The position numbers and the translations under genes are program-made. Under the pieces are notes generated by a model, which was not told where the DNA came from, searched no databases, and worked only from the letters and a program-made list of their open reading frames with translations. A stretch of 64,000 nt of DNA, taken from positions 1-64,000 of the forward strand of contig NZ_JBAFWT010000018.1 in NCBI RefSeq assembly GCF_043195195.1, read 5' to 3'. Source of the stretch: NCEH01 sp043195195. GTDB taxonomy: Bacteria; Pseudomonadota; Alphaproteobacteria; Rhizobiales; Xanthobacteraceae. Positions 1-8,272 of the stretch are shown here, piece after piece (position 1 is the first letter of the stretch; every line of letters starts with the position of its first letter).

Positions 1-825
1 ATCTCGCTGCTCACGGGGTTTGCGCTGAATGCGCTCGGGCCAAAGGGCGCGCCGATCCTCGGGGCGATCCGCCAAGCCGAGGCGCTGGTCTTCGGCATCG
101 TCGCCATCGTGATGCGGGCGGCGCCTGTCGGCGCGTTCGGATCCATGGCCTTCACGATCGGCGCCTACGGCGTCGGCTCCATCGGCAATTTGCTGGAACT
201 GATCGCCACCTTCTATCTGACCGCGGTCCTGTTCGTGGTGGTGGTGCTCGGCACCATTGCCCGGCTGGTGGGCTTCAATATTTTCCGCCTGCTCTTCTAT
301 ATCCGTGAGGAGCTGATGATCGTGCTCGGCACGTCATCCTCGGAAAGCGTGCTGCCGCAACTCATGCGCAAGCTTGAACATGCCGGCGCCTCCGGGCCCG
401 TCGTGGCGCTGGTGGTGCCCACCGGCTATTCCTTCAACCTCGACGGCACCAACATCTATATGGCGCTCGCGACCTTGTTCATCGCTCAGGCCACCAATAC
501 GCCGCTGACGTTCGAGCACGAGTTGATAATCCTCGGCGTGGCGATGCTCACCTCCAAGGGCGCGGGGGCGGTGGCCGGTGGCGGCTTCATCACCCTTGCC
601 GCGACGCTGGCGGTGGTGCCCGAGATTCCGATCGCCGGCATGGCCCTGATCCTCGGTGTCGATCGCTTCATGGCGGAGTGCCGATCGCTCACCAATTTCA
701 TCGGCAATGCGGTGGCGACCCTCGTGGTCGCGCGCTGGGAGGGCGAACTGGATACCGACCGCCTCACCGCCGTGCTCGACGGCCGTGGCGAGGCCGCGCC
801 GGACCCGCAGGCATCCGGAGCCTGA
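1..825 (+). CDS. dctA: C4-dicarboxylate/cation symporter DctA (5' truncated by window edge)
   Basis: This inner-membrane carrier of the DAACS family couples uptake of succinate, malate or fumarate to cation flow. The frame is open from base 1, so only the C-terminal 274 codons are present; the true start lies upstream. Alternating hydrophobic segments continue throughout. Family motifs are visible: GTSSSE near the re-entrant hairpin, PTGYSFNLDGTNIYM, and TSKGAGAVAGGGFITLAATL in the second hairpin. The end matches the usual DctA layout, with a short hydrophilic tail after the last helix. It converges on moaE with a 54-base gap. Other DAACS members (glutamate or aspartate carriers) cannot be fully excluded, but the NLDGTxIYM segment is typical of DctA. 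Confidence 0.9.
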   Translation: MSLLTGFALNALGPKGAPILGAIRQAEALVFGIVAIVMRAAPVGAFGSMAFTIGAYGVGSIGNLLELIATFYLTAVLFVVVVLGTIARLVGFNIFRLLFYIREELMIVLGTSSSESVLPQLMRKLEHAGASGPVVALVVPTGYSFNLDGTNIYMALATLFIAQATNTPLTFEHELIILGVAMLTSKGAGAVAGGGFITLAATLAVVPEIPIAGMALILGVDRFMAECRSLTNFIGNAVATLVVARWEGELDTDRLTAVLDGRGEAAPDPQASGA

Positions 826-879
826 CGGCTTCAGCAGCCGGCGCCGCGTGCGGCGGTTTCCCGAGACACCGGCGTGCGA

Positions 880-1395
880 TCAACGGTCCGCGCTTGGCGC
901 CGGTTTGCGGGAGGTCCATTTGGCGGCGGCAAGATCGTCCGTTTCCTTGGCCTCGACCCAGCCGCCGGCACCGGCGCGGTCTTCCTTCTTCCAGAATGGC
1001 GCGTGGGTCTTGAGCCAGTCCATGAGGAATTCGGCGGCCTCGAAGGCGGCGCCGCGATGGGGAGAGGCGGTGACCACCAGAACGATCGGATCGCCCGGCA
1101 CCAAGCGGCCGTGACGATGCACGATGCGCGCGCCGAGCAGCGGCCAGCGCGCGCGGGCCTCCGCGATCAGGCGGCTCATCTCCTCTTCCGCCATGCCGGG
1201 ATAATGCTCCAGCGTGAGGGCGGTGAGGGTGGTGCCATCGGCCGCGAGATCGGCCCGGCACAGGCCGGCGAAGGTCACCACCGCGCCGATGTCGACGCGG
1301 CCGCGCGTCATCGCCTCGGCCTCGGCCGAGGCATCGAACGGCTCGGCCTGAACGCGCACGCCGAAGGCATCGGGAGCGGCATCCTGCGCGGTCAT
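880..1395 (-). CDS. moaE: Molybdopterin synthase catalytic subunit MoaE
   Basis: MoaE forms the large subunit of the cytoplasmic MoaD-MoaE heterotetramer, which inserts two sulfurs into precursor Z to make molybdopterin for molybdenum enzymes. The 171-residue protein shows the MoaE core: VVTFAGLCR near 39-47, the HRHG segment at 93-96 and the lysine-rich active-site stretch LKTHAPFWKKE at 128-138. The lysines there correspond to the catalytic pair known in the family. It starts 4 bases after the moaD stop, so the two subunits are co-transcribed and probably translationally coupled. The roughly 20-residue tail after the core is slightly longer than in E. coli MoaE. Confidence 0.95.
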   Translation of the reverse strand: MTAQDAAPDAFGVRVQAEPFDASAEAEAMTRGRVDIGAVVTFAGLCRADLAADGTTLTALTLEHYPGMAEEEMSRLIAEARARWPLLGARIVHRHGRLVPGDPIVLVVTASPHRGAAFEAAEFLMDWLKTHAPFWKKEDRAGAGGWVEAKETDDLAAAKWTSRKPAPSADR

Positions 1396-1399
1396 GCCA

Positions 1400-1651
1400 T
1401 CAGCCCCCGGTCATGGGCGGAAAGAACGCGACTTCCCGCGCGCCGGCCAGGGTAGCATCGCCCTTCACATGGCGCCGGTCGAGGGCCGCGCGGACCACCC
1501 CGGGATTAGCAAAAGCATGGGCGTGGGCCGCGTCGCGGGTGGCGAGGTAGTGCGTGAGGTCGGACACGGTGAGGATGTCGGCGGGCAGGGAAATCTCCTC
1601 CTCCGCGCGGCCGACGCGCTCCCGCAGCCAGGCGAAATAGAGGATCTTCAC
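1400..1651 (-). CDS. moaD: Molybdopterin synthase sulfur-carrier subunit MoaD
   Basis: This 83-residue ubiquitin-fold protein carries sulfur as a thiocarboxylate on its terminal glycine and donates it to precursor Z inside MoaE. The C-terminus reads FFPPMTGG; the terminal Gly-Gly is the diagnostic feature, because it is adenylated by MoeB and then thiolated. The N-terminal strand MKILYFAWLRERVG is also typical. Its start codon overlaps the pgsA stop by 4 bases and moaE follows 4 bases later, giving a tight pgsA-moaD-moaE unit. Linkage to pgsA and uvrC is a common arrangement in this order. Confidence 0.95.
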   Translation of the reverse strand: MKILYFAWLRERVGRAEEEISLPADILTVSDLTHYLATRDAAHAHAFANPGVVRAALDRRHVKGDATLAGAREVAFFPPMTGG

Positions 1652-2286
1652 TGCTCGTCCTCCACCAGATGCCGCGCCCCCGCACGGAAATAATCATAGC
1701 CGGTATAGAGCGTCAGCACGGCCGAAACCCAGAGCAGGGCGAGGCCGATAAAGGTGACGCCGGGAATGACAAGGTCGCCTGCGGGCCCCGCGAGCAGAAA
1801 GCCCATGGCGATGAGTTGCAGGGTGGTCTTCCATTTGGCGAGCCGCGACACCGGCACACTGACCTGCAGCTCGGCCAGGAATTCGCGCAAGCCGCTGACC
1901 AGGATCTCGCGGCACAAGATCACGATGGCCGCCCACAGCGACCAGCCCCGAATGGTGCCGTCGGACGCGAGTACCAGCAGGCATATGGATACCAGAAGCT
2001 TATCGGCGATGGGATCCAGCATCCGGCCGATGGCCGATTGCTGCGACCAGGCGCGGGCCAGATAGCCGTCGAAGAAATCGGTCACGGCGGCGGCGGCGAA
2101 CAGGCCGAGCGCGACCCAGCGCAACCACAGGCCGCCATGCAGGATATCGGCCCAGAACATGCAGGCAGCCACCAGCGGCACCGCCGCGCAGCGCGAATAG
2201 GTGAGCAGGTTCGGCAGCGACAGGATCAGCCCGCGCTCCTTGCTGCCGCGGGGCCGCACGCTCGGTCTGGTTTGGGCCTCGGCCAT
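1648..2286 (-). CDS. pgsA: CDP-diacylglycerol--glycerol-3-phosphate 3-phosphatidyltransferase
   Basis: PgsA makes phosphatidylglycerol phosphate from CDP-diacylglycerol and glycerol-3-phosphate, the committed step to phosphatidylglycerol and cardiolipin in the inner membrane. The 212-residue protein has the CDP-alcohol phosphotransferase signature D-x2-DG-x2-AR-x8-G-x3-D-x3-D, with Asp70, Asp73, Gly74, Ala77, Arg78, Gly87, Asp91 and Asp95 all in place. Several hydrophobic helices surround it. The N-terminal 20 residues are basic and longer than in E. coli. It lies 90 bases downstream of uvrC and overlaps moaD by 4 bases. The identical motif in PssA or Pcs would leave some ambiguity, but the LPNLLTYSR start and uvrC linkage favour PgsA. 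Confidence 0.93.
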   Translation of the reverse strand: MAEAQTRPSVRPRGSKERGLILSLPNLLTYSRCAAVPLVAACMFWADILHGGLWLRWVALGLFAAAAVTDFFDGYLARAWSQQSAIGRMLDPIADKLLVSICLLVLASDGTIRGWSLWAAIVILCREILVSGLREFLAELQVSVPVSRLAKWKTTLQLIAMGFLLAGPAGDLVIPGVTFIGLALLWVSAVLTLYTGYDYFRAGARHLVEDEQ

Positions 2287-2376
2287 GTTGATGCGGCTCG
2301 TTCTTGGTTCGTGTGGGTGGCACCATGCCCCGGAAAGCAGGCCGGGTCGAGGCGTGCGTCCCTGCCGGCGCGCGGT

Positions 2377-4461
2377 TCAGCGTCCCGGCTGGGTATGGAA
2401 ATAGCCGTATATCGCCTGCGCGGTCGAGGCGTTGATTCCGGGGACCTGCTCCAAATCCGCGAGCGAGGCGCGTTCGATCGCCTTCAACGTGCCGAAATGG
2501 TGCAGCAATGCGCGCTTTCGTGTGGGCCCGACGCCGGGAATGGCCTGAAGGCCGGCATCCGTAATGTCCTTTTTGCGCCGTGCGCGATGCGAGCCGATGG
2601 CGAAACGGTGCGCTTCGTCGCGCAGGCGCTGCACGAAATAAAGCACGGGGTCCCGAGGTTCCAGGCGAAACGGCTGCCGGCCGGGAAGGAAGAATTGCTC
2701 GCGTCCCGCCTCCCGGTCGAGCCCCTTGGCGATGCCCACCAACGGTACGTCGGTGATGCCGAGTTCCTCAAGAATCGCGCGGGCGGCATTGAGCTGGCCG
2801 AGGCCGCCGTCGATCAACACGAGATCCGGCCAGGGCGAGACCGCGTCCGCCTCGTCGGGAAGGACCGGCGCCGTCTCCTCCGTTTCCCCGGCGAGCGCCA
2901 TCTGCACCGCAACCTCTTCCGGCACGGGGCGGGTCACCTCTTCGATAGCCGGCGGGCCGCCGGGGCGCGGTGCTTCCTTCACCAGGCGGGCGAAGCGACG
3001 ACGCAGCACCTCGCGCATCATGCCGAAATCGTCGCCCGGCGTGATGTCCGTCGATTTGATGTTGAACTTGCGATACTGGCTTTTGCGGAAACCTTCCGGC
3101 CCCGCCACGATCATGCCGCCCACCGCATTGGTGCCCATGATGTGGGAATTGTCATAGACCTCGATGCGCTGGGGCGGCTTCTTGAGAGCGAAGGCTTCCT
3201 GCACGCCTTCCAGCAGTTTCGCCTGGGTCGCGGTTTCCGCGAGCTTGCGGCCCAGCGCCTCGCGGGCGTTCTGCAGGGCGTGGCTGACCAGATCGAGCTT
3301 CTCGCCGCGCTGGGGCGTTGCAATCTCCACCCGCGAGCCGGTCTTCTCGCTGAGCGCCTCCGCGATGAGCGCCTGCTCCTCCACCGCGTGGCTCAGCAGG
3401 ATCAGGCGCGGGCAGGGCTTGTCCTCGTAGAATTGGGCGATGAAGGCGCCGAGCACCTCGCGCTCGTCCAGCGATTTGTCGGCGCGCGGATAATAGGCGC
3501 GGTTGCCCCAGTTCTGGCCGGTGCGGAAGAAGAACACCTCGATACAGGTGGCGCCACCCTGCTGATAGCAGGCGAACACGTCCGCCTCCTCCACCGAGCG
3601 CGGATTGATGCCTTGGCTGCCTTGCACGGCGGACAATGCGGCGAGGCGGTCGCGCAGGCGCGCCGCGCGCTCGAATTCCAGGGTCTCGGAGGCCGCCTCC
3701 ATCTCGCGCGCCAGCTCCTCCTTCACCGCCCGCGACCGTCCGGTGAGAAAGGCCCGCGCCTCGCGCACCAGCTCGGCGTAATCGGAATGGCTCACTTCGC
3801 CGGTGCAGGGACCGGAGCAGCGCTTGATCTGGAACAGCAGGCAGGGGCGGGTGCGATTCTCATAATAGCTGTCCGAGCAGGACCGCAGCAGGAACGCCCG
3901 CTGAAGCGCATTGATGGTGCGATCCACCGCCCAGACGCTGGCGAACGGGCCGTAATAATCCCCCGGCCGGCTGCGCGCGCCGCGATGCTTGAGGATCTGG
4001 GGCGCCGGATGATCCGCCGTGATGACGATGTAGGGAAAGGATTTGTCGTCGCGCAGCAGCACGTTGAAGCGCGGCTTCAACTGCTTGACCAGATTGGCCT
4101 CCAGCAGCAGCGCCTCGGATTCGGTGCGGGTGGAGACGAACTCCATGGAGACGGTTGCCGCGATCATGCGGGCGATGCGATTGGTGTGGCCGACCAGGCG
4201 GGTGTAGCTGAGTACCCTTTTCTTGATGCTCTTGGCCTTGCCGACATAAAGCACGGTGCCGTCTGCGGCGATCATGCGATAGACGCCGGGCCCGGAGGGC
4301 GCGTGCTTGGCGGCGCGCGCGATCGACTCGCGTCCGGTCGCGAGGGTGCCGGCGGGAACCTCGTCTTCCGCTTGAGATTCCAGCAGCAGCGGGGCTTCGT
4401 CTTCGGAGTCCTGGAGGTCGAAGCCGTCTTCGGGCTGGTCGAGGGGCGGGCGCGCGGTCAT
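2377..4461 (-). CDS. uvrC: Excinuclease ABC subunit C
   Basis: UvrC makes both incisions around bulky lesions after UvrAB recognition in nucleotide excision repair. In order, the 694-residue protein has an acidic N-terminal extension (about 1-52), the GIY-YIG nuclease (GVY at 59-61, LYVGKAKS at 71-78) and the UVR UvrB-binding motif (LEFERAARLRDRLAAL). The RNase H-like nuclease follows (EVYDNSHIMG, later DLVLIDGGLGQL), then C-terminal helix-hairpin-helix repeats (AIPGVGPTRKRALL, LEQVPGINASTAQAI). It is longer than the roughly 610-residue E. coli protein because of the N-terminal extension and an acidic insert just before WPDLVLIDGG. It reads away from the first barrel gene and is followed by pgsA. 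Confidence 0.97.
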   Translation of the reverse strand: MTARPPLDQPEDGFDLQDSEDEAPLLLESQAEDEVPAGTLATGRESIARAAKHAPSGPGVYRMIAADGTVLYVGKAKSIKKRVLSYTRLVGHTNRIARMIAATVSMEFVSTRTESEALLLEANLVKQLKPRFNVLLRDDKSFPYIVITADHPAPQILKHRGARSRPGDYYGPFASVWAVDRTINALQRAFLLRSCSDSYYENRTRPCLLFQIKRCSGPCTGEVSHSDYAELVREARAFLTGRSRAVKEELAREMEAASETLEFERAARLRDRLAALSAVQGSQGINPRSVEEADVFACYQQGGATCIEVFFFRTGQNWGNRAYYPRADKSLDEREVLGAFIAQFYEDKPCPRLILLSHAVEEQALIAEALSEKTGSRVEIATPQRGEKLDLVSHALQNAREALGRKLAETATQAKLLEGVQEAFALKKPPQRIEVYDNSHIMGTNAVGGMIVAGPEGFRKSQYRKFNIKSTDITPGDDFGMMREVLRRRFARLVKEAPRPGGPPAIEEVTRPVPEEVAVQMALAGETEETAPVLPDEADAVSPWPDLVLIDGGLGQLNAARAILEELGITDVPLVGIAKGLDREAGREQFFLPGRQPFRLEPRDPVLYFVQRLRDEAHRFAIGSHRARRKKDITDAGLQAIPGVGPTRKRALLHHFGTLKAIERASLADLEQVPGINASTAQAIYGYFHTQPGR

Positions 4462-4653
4462 GGCTGCAAGTTAGGGATAAGGGGTCGCCGGGGCCAGGGG
4501 CAGCAGCGGGCCGGGCGGCAATTTACCCTTCATTTACCGTGTCGCGGTTATGAATGCCGCATTGCACGGGCGGCCAGACTTCGTTTGCCATTTGCGCGTT
4601 AAGCCTTCTGCAGGGCGCGGCTTCGGCCGTGTCGTTGGAAGGAGGATCGAAGG

Positions 4654-5262
4654 ATGACCAGACGCTTGTTGGCGGGTATCGCCGCCATGGTCAGCCTGGC
4701 GGCACCAGCCGGCGCCGCCGACATGACACGATATGGCAGCTACGGGTACGCGGCTCCGGCCGCGCCGTTTTCCTGGACCGGATTCTACATCGGCGCCAAC
4801 GCCGGATATGGCTGGGGCAGCGCCGGCAATCAGAGTCCCGACGGCTTCATGGGCGGGCTGCAAGGCGGCTACAACCTGCAATTTGCCGGATCGCCCCTCG
4901 TGGCGGGCCTCGAAACCGACTTCGACTGGTCCGGAATCAGCGCCGGCGCATTTAGTGTCGATTATTTCGGAACCGTTCGCGCCCGGCTGGGTTTCGCGTT
5001 TGACCGTGTCATGGCCTACGCAACTGCGGGCCTGGCTTATGGTCAGGGGCAATTCGAAGTTGCCGGGCTGAGCAATACGCAGACGCACACCGGTTGGACG
5101 ATCGGCGCGGGCGCAGAATTCGCGCTTGACCGTAACTGGAGTGCCCGTGCGGAATATCTATACGTGGATCTTGGTAGTTCTACGTACTCATCCCTGTTCG
5201 GACCGGCCTCGGTTGGGTATGACGGTAATGTTGTGCGTGCCGGTGTGAACTATCGTTTCTAA
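4654..5262 (+). CDS. Outer-membrane beta-barrel protein, Omp25/Omp31 type (paralogue 1)
   Basis: This is an exported 202-residue protein. A signal peptide (MTRRLLAGIAAMVSLAAPAG, cut near AGAA-D) is followed by the family opening FSWTGFYIGANAGYGWG and a run of short amphipathic strands. It ends VRAGVNYRF, with the terminal aromatic residue that outer-membrane barrels use for BAM recognition. Proteins of this type are abundant, heat-modifiable eight-stranded barrels in Hyphomicrobiales. A strong ribosome site, GGAAGGAGG, lies 8 bases before the ATG. It is the first of three same-strand paralogues and diverges from uvrC. Internal strand spacing differs from the next two, so these look like old duplications. 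The specific function is unknown. Confidence 0.85.
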   Translation: MTRRLLAGIAAMVSLAAPAGAADMTRYGSYGYAAPAAPFSWTGFYIGANAGYGWGSAGNQSPDGFMGGLQGGYNLQFAGSPLVAGLETDFDWSGISAGAFSVDYFGTVRARLGFAFDRVMAYATAGLAYGQGQFEVAGLSNTQTHTGWTIGAGAEFALDRNWSARAEYLYVDLGSSTYSSLFGPASVGYDGNVVRAGVNYRF

Positions 5263-5468
5263 AATCTTAAGCTGGGAAATTAGAGCCCTATTGGCGGTGG
5301 GAGTACGTTTGCTGCCACTTGATTGCCAATTGTGTTCTGATGTAGTCTCCTGGTCACAATCCCGCCCTGTTTTCTTGGGGCGGTGTTGCTCCAGAGTGAC
5401 AGACGGGGCGGCGGACTCGCTGTATGTTCCGGCCATTCTGATTTCGCATCGTAATGAAGGGTGTAACA

Positions 5469-6167
5469 ATGTTGAAGCGCGCTCTCGCCGGGGTCTCTGC
5501 CCTGGCCCTCCTCGGCGGCGCCGCCTCTGCGGCTGATCTCGCCACCAAGTATCCCGTGAAGGCCGTGGCGGTCATCCCGGTTTTCTCCTGGACCGGTTTC
5601 TACCTCGGCGGCAACGTCGGCTGGGGTTGGGCGAGCAATTCGTTCAATGTGTCGCCGTTCTACGGCTCCCCGTCCTACAGCTACAACGTCGGTGACGCCA
5701 ACGGCTTCATGGGCGGCGGTCAGGTCGGCTACAACTACCAGTTCGCCAACAACATCGTGCTCGGTGTTGAGGCTGACGTGCAGTGGGCCGACATCTCCAA
5801 CCAGAGCCTCGTGGTTCTCAGCCCCCTCGTGGCTGGCAACATCGGTGGCAATCTGAAGACCTTCGGCACCATCCGCGCTCGCGCCGGTTATGCCATGGAT
5901 CGTTGGCTGCCGTACATCACCGGTGGTGCTGCTTGGGGTCGTACCGACTTCGGCAACGTCTACGGCGTCGACACCTCGAACACCACCTGGGGCTGGACCA
6001 TCGGCGGCGGCGTGGAATACGCCTTCACCAACAACATCACCGCCAAGATCGAATATCTCTATGCCAACCTCGACGGCAAGACCTACTCGATCCCCACGAC
6101 CCTCGGTCAGATCAACACCGACCTGGACGTGAACACCGTCCGCGTGGGCGTGAACTACAAGTTCTGA
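5469..6167 (+). CDS. Outer-membrane beta-barrel protein, Omp25/Omp31 type (paralogue 2)
   Basis: This 232-residue exported barrel has the signal peptide MLKRALAGVSALALLGGAAS cut before AADL, then FSWTGFYLGGNVGWGW and the terminal VRVGVNYKF. I place the start at 5469 rather than the in-frame ATG 15 bases upstream, because GAAGGG sits 8 bases before 5469 and the signal peptide begins there. The coding sequence is rich in AAC, CTC, GGC and ACC codons with few rare codons, as expected for an abundant protein. It has its own strong terminator directly downstream, so it is probably transcribed alone. The longest loop, after strand one, contains a Tyr/Ser-rich segment absent from paralogues 1 and 3. 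Confidence 0.85.
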   Translation: MLKRALAGVSALALLGGAASAADLATKYPVKAVAVIPVFSWTGFYLGGNVGWGWASNSFNVSPFYGSPSYSYNVGDANGFMGGGQVGYNYQFANNIVLGVEADVQWADISNQSLVVLSPLVAGNIGGNLKTFGTIRARAGYAMDRWLPYITGGAAWGRTDFGNVYGVDTSNTTWGWTIGGGVEYAFTNNITAKIEYLYANLDGKTYSIPTTLGQINTDLDVNTVRVGVNYKF

Positions 6168-6192
6168 TTTCAGAACGCTCAGTCTTGAGCAG

Positions 6193-6221
6193 AGCCCCGG
6201 GCGTGAGCCCGGGGCTTTTTC
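6193..6221 (+). terminator. Intrinsic terminator after barrel gene 2
   Basis: A perfect 10-bp GC-rich stem (AGCCCCGGGC pairing with GCCCGGGGCT) with a GTGA loop is followed by a T-run, 25 bases after the stop codon. This is a classic rho-independent terminator and separates barrel genes 2 and 3. Confidence 0.93.
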
Positions 6222-6235
6222 TTTGCCGACATTTT

Positions 6236-6261
6236 GGAACTCCGGACGAAACCGGCCGTTG
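6236..6261 (+). promoter_or_regulatory. Candidate EcfG (general stress sigma factor) promoter for barrel gene 3
   Basis: GGAAC at 6236-6240, a 16-base spacer and CGTTG at 6257-6261 match the alphaproteobacterial EcfG consensus GGAAC-N16/17-CGTT exactly. It lies between the terminator of barrel gene 2 and the start of barrel gene 3, about 117 bases before the start codon and in the right orientation. Assignment rests on sequence match only. Confidence 0.65.
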
Positions 6262-6377
6262 AGTCCGGGTCATCGTGACACCCCGCGTCTGCCACGTCTT
6301 CGCCGCGCGGGGGCCATGTCCATGCCCCCCTCTCCCGCCAGGATCCAGCCTGACGGTAAAGTGTCGAGGTGAGTTTC

Positions 6378-7007
6378 ATGAAGTGGCTTCTCCTTCCTGG
6401 CTTCGTCGCGGGCGCCCTGTTCGGGGGTCCGGCGATGGCCGCGGACCTGAGCCGGCCGGCCCCCGCCGTAGTTGCGCCCGCCGCCCCTCCCATATTCTCC
6501 TGGACCGGCTTCTATATCGGCGCGAACGCCGGCTACAGCTGGGGCAAGGGCAAGGACGCCGCCGATTTCTATGGCCTCGATCCCTCCGGCTGGTCCGGCG
6601 GCGGACAGGTCGGGTACAATTATCAATTCGTGAACAACGTGTTGATCGGTGTGGAAGCCGATCTCCAGGGCAGCGACATCTCCAGCAGCACCCTCGGCCT
6701 CAGCAGCAAGCTGGACTATTTCGGCACCGTGCGGGCGCGCCTCGGCTATGCCTTCGACCGCGTGTTGCCCTATGTCACCGGCGGCCTGGCTTACGGCAAG
6801 AACACCATCACCGATTTTGGCTTCAGCGATTCCAATACCCATGTGGGCTGGACCGTGGGCGCGGGCCTCGAATATGCGATGACCAACAATTGGACCGCGC
6901 GCGCCGAGTATCTCTACACAGACCTCGGGACCAAGACCTACGACAACATCGGCGACGCCGGTGTCACATCGAGCACCGCCCGCCTCGGCGTGAACTACAA
7001 GTTCTGA
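6378..7007 (+). CDS. Outer-membrane beta-barrel protein, Omp25/Omp31 type (paralogue 3)
   Basis: This 209-residue exported barrel runs from signal peptide MKWLLLPGFVAGALFGGPAMA (cut before ADLS) through FSWTGFYIGANAGYSWGKG to the terminal LGVNYKF. ATG at 6378 is preferred over an in-frame GTG 9 bases upstream, because GAGGTGA is correctly spaced only for the ATG and the signal peptide begins MKW. A candidate EcfG promoter lies upstream and an intrinsic terminator 24 bases downstream, so it appears to be a single-gene unit under stress control, unlike paralogue 2. It is more similar to paralogue 1 than to paralogue 2 in the second half (LDYFGTVRARLGYAFDRVL, WTARAEYLYTDLG). Confidence 0.85.
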   Translation: MKWLLLPGFVAGALFGGPAMAADLSRPAPAVVAPAAPPIFSWTGFYIGANAGYSWGKGKDAADFYGLDPSGWSGGGQVGYNYQFVNNVLIGVEADLQGSDISSSTLGLSSKLDYFGTVRARLGYAFDRVLPYVTGGLAYGKNTITDFGFSDSNTHVGWTVGAGLEYAMTNNWTARAEYLYTDLGTKTYDNIGDAGVTSSTARLGVNYKF

Positions 7008-7030
7008 CGCGGGAAGGCCTGAGCTTTGAA

Positions 7031-7060
7031 GGGGATGCGCGTTCGCGGCATCCCCTTTTT
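7031..7060 (+). terminator. Intrinsic terminator after barrel gene 3
   Basis: GGGGATGC pairs with GCATCCCC across a 9-base loop and is followed by TTTTT. It sits 24 bases after the stop codon. Confidence 0.9.
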
Positions 7061-7101
7061 CATGTCCAATGCGATGCGGGCGCCGGCGGGCAGGTGGATC
7101 A

Positions 7102-7120
7102 AATTACCGCTGGGGTAATT
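7102..7120. promoter_or_regulatory. Inverted repeat AATTACC-N5-GGTAATT, candidate operator
   Basis: A perfect 7-bp inverted repeat with a 5-base spacer lies 137 bases upstream of the oxidoreductase gene. A further half-site, GGTAAT, is at 7139-7144. The symmetry and lack of a T-run suggest a dimeric regulator site rather than a terminator. No regulator family can be assigned from the sequence. Confidence 0.4.
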
Positions 7121-7256
7121 CCGCATTGCAGCGAAGGTGGTAATACGCCGACGCAATTGTTGAACGTCTCCGACCCCGCATTGCACCCGTCCGGCTCGCA
7201 TCCGGCGGGCCTCCCGTGATACGAGCCGGACGAAGCGATAAAGAAAGAGGCCTCCT

Positions 7257-8249
7257 ATGGCTCAGGATAGAGCTCCCCTGGGGCAGCGCCGCATCCGCGT
7301 TGGCGTTACCGGCATCGGCATCATGGGATCGAACCATGCCCGCGTGCTGTCCCAACTTCCGGGCGCCGAACTGGTGGCCATTGCCGATCCCGATGCCGGG
7401 CAGGCCGGCCGCGTCGCCGGCTTCCTCGGCTGCCAGGTGGCACCGGACCATCATGCGCTGCTGGAACTCGGCCTCGACGCCATCGTCGTCGCCGCGCCGA
7501 CCCATCTCCACCATCCGATCGCGCTGGACATCATCAATGCCGGTACGTCGGTACTGGTGGAAAAGCCGGTCGCCTCCACCGCCGAGCAGGGCCGCGAGAT
7601 CATCGCCGCCGCCAAAGCGCGGGGCGTGACACTGATGGTCGGCCATGTGGAGCGCTTCAACCCGGCGGTGCAGACGGTGAAGGAGGCGATCCGCGGGGAA
7701 GACCTGCTGTCGATTGCCATCACCCGGGTCGGACCGTTTCCCCCGCGCATGTCCAATGTCGGCGTCGTCATCGACCTTGCGGTGCATGACATCGATCTGA
7801 TTCGCTGGTTCACCGAATCCGATATCGTCGAGGTGCAGCCCCAGACCTCCAGCGCCATGGCCGAGCGCGAGGACATCGCGCTGCTGCAGTTCCGCACCGC
7901 CTCCGGCGTGCTGGCGCACATCAACACCAATTGGCTCACGCCCTTCAAGGCGCGTACGGTGCATGTGGCGACGCGCAAGAAATACGTCATCGGCGACCTC
8001 TTGACCCGCCAGGTGACCGAATGCTTCGACTACCGGCCCGACGGCGCCTATTCCATGCGCCATCTGCCGGTGGCCTATTCCGAGCCCCTGCGGACCGAAC
8101 TGGAGAATTTCCTCCAGGCGGTGCGCACGGGCAATCCGCCGCCGGTCACCGGCGAAGAGGGTGTCGCGAGCCTGGAAATCGCCATCGCCTGCCTGACCGA
8201 GCGCGCCGAAGCCAATGCGCGCACAGCCCGCCGCCGCGCCGCAGGCTGA
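7257..8249 (+). CDS. gnnA: Gfo/Idh/MocA oxidoreductase, probable UDP-GlcNAc 3-dehydrogenase GnnA
   Basis: This is a cytoplasmic NAD(P)-dependent sugar dehydrogenase of 330 residues. The N-terminal Rossmann fold begins VGVTGIGIMGSNH (about 15-27) and is followed by the family Glu-Lys-Pro motif at 102-104, where the lysine is catalytic. The aminotransferase gene follows after 23 bases. The pair matches GnnA-GnnB, which convert UDP-GlcNAc to its 3-amino form. That route yields 2,3-diamino-2,3-dideoxyglucose lipid A, which is reported for Xanthobacter and relatives. An alternative is WbpB-like oxidation of a UDP-uronic acid for O-antigen. The family is certain; the substrate is inferred from pairing and lineage. 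The ribosome site AAAGAGG lies 6 bases before the ATG. Confidence 0.75.
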   Translation: MAQDRAPLGQRRIRVGVTGIGIMGSNHARVLSQLPGAELVAIADPDAGQAGRVAGFLGCQVAPDHHALLELGLDAIVVAAPTHLHHPIALDIINAGTSVLVEKPVASTAEQGREIIAAAKARGVTLMVGHVERFNPAVQTVKEAIRGEDLLSIAITRVGPFPPRMSNVGVVIDLAVHDIDLIRWFTESDIVEVQPQTSSAMAEREDIALLQFRTASGVLAHINTNWLTPFKARTVHVATRKKYVIGDLLTRQVTECFDYRPDGAYSMRHLPVAYSEPLRTELENFLQAVRTGNPPPVTGEEGVASLEIAIACLTERAEANARTARRRAAG

Positions 8250-8272
8250 TCGGCTCCGCCCAAGGATAACTC

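Noticed and set aside
1669..4602. Long open frame on the plus strand opposite pgsA and uvrC
   Set aside because: High-GC DNA keeps opposite-strand frames open. The translation is His/Arg/Gly-rich with no family features and lies entirely over well-supported genes.
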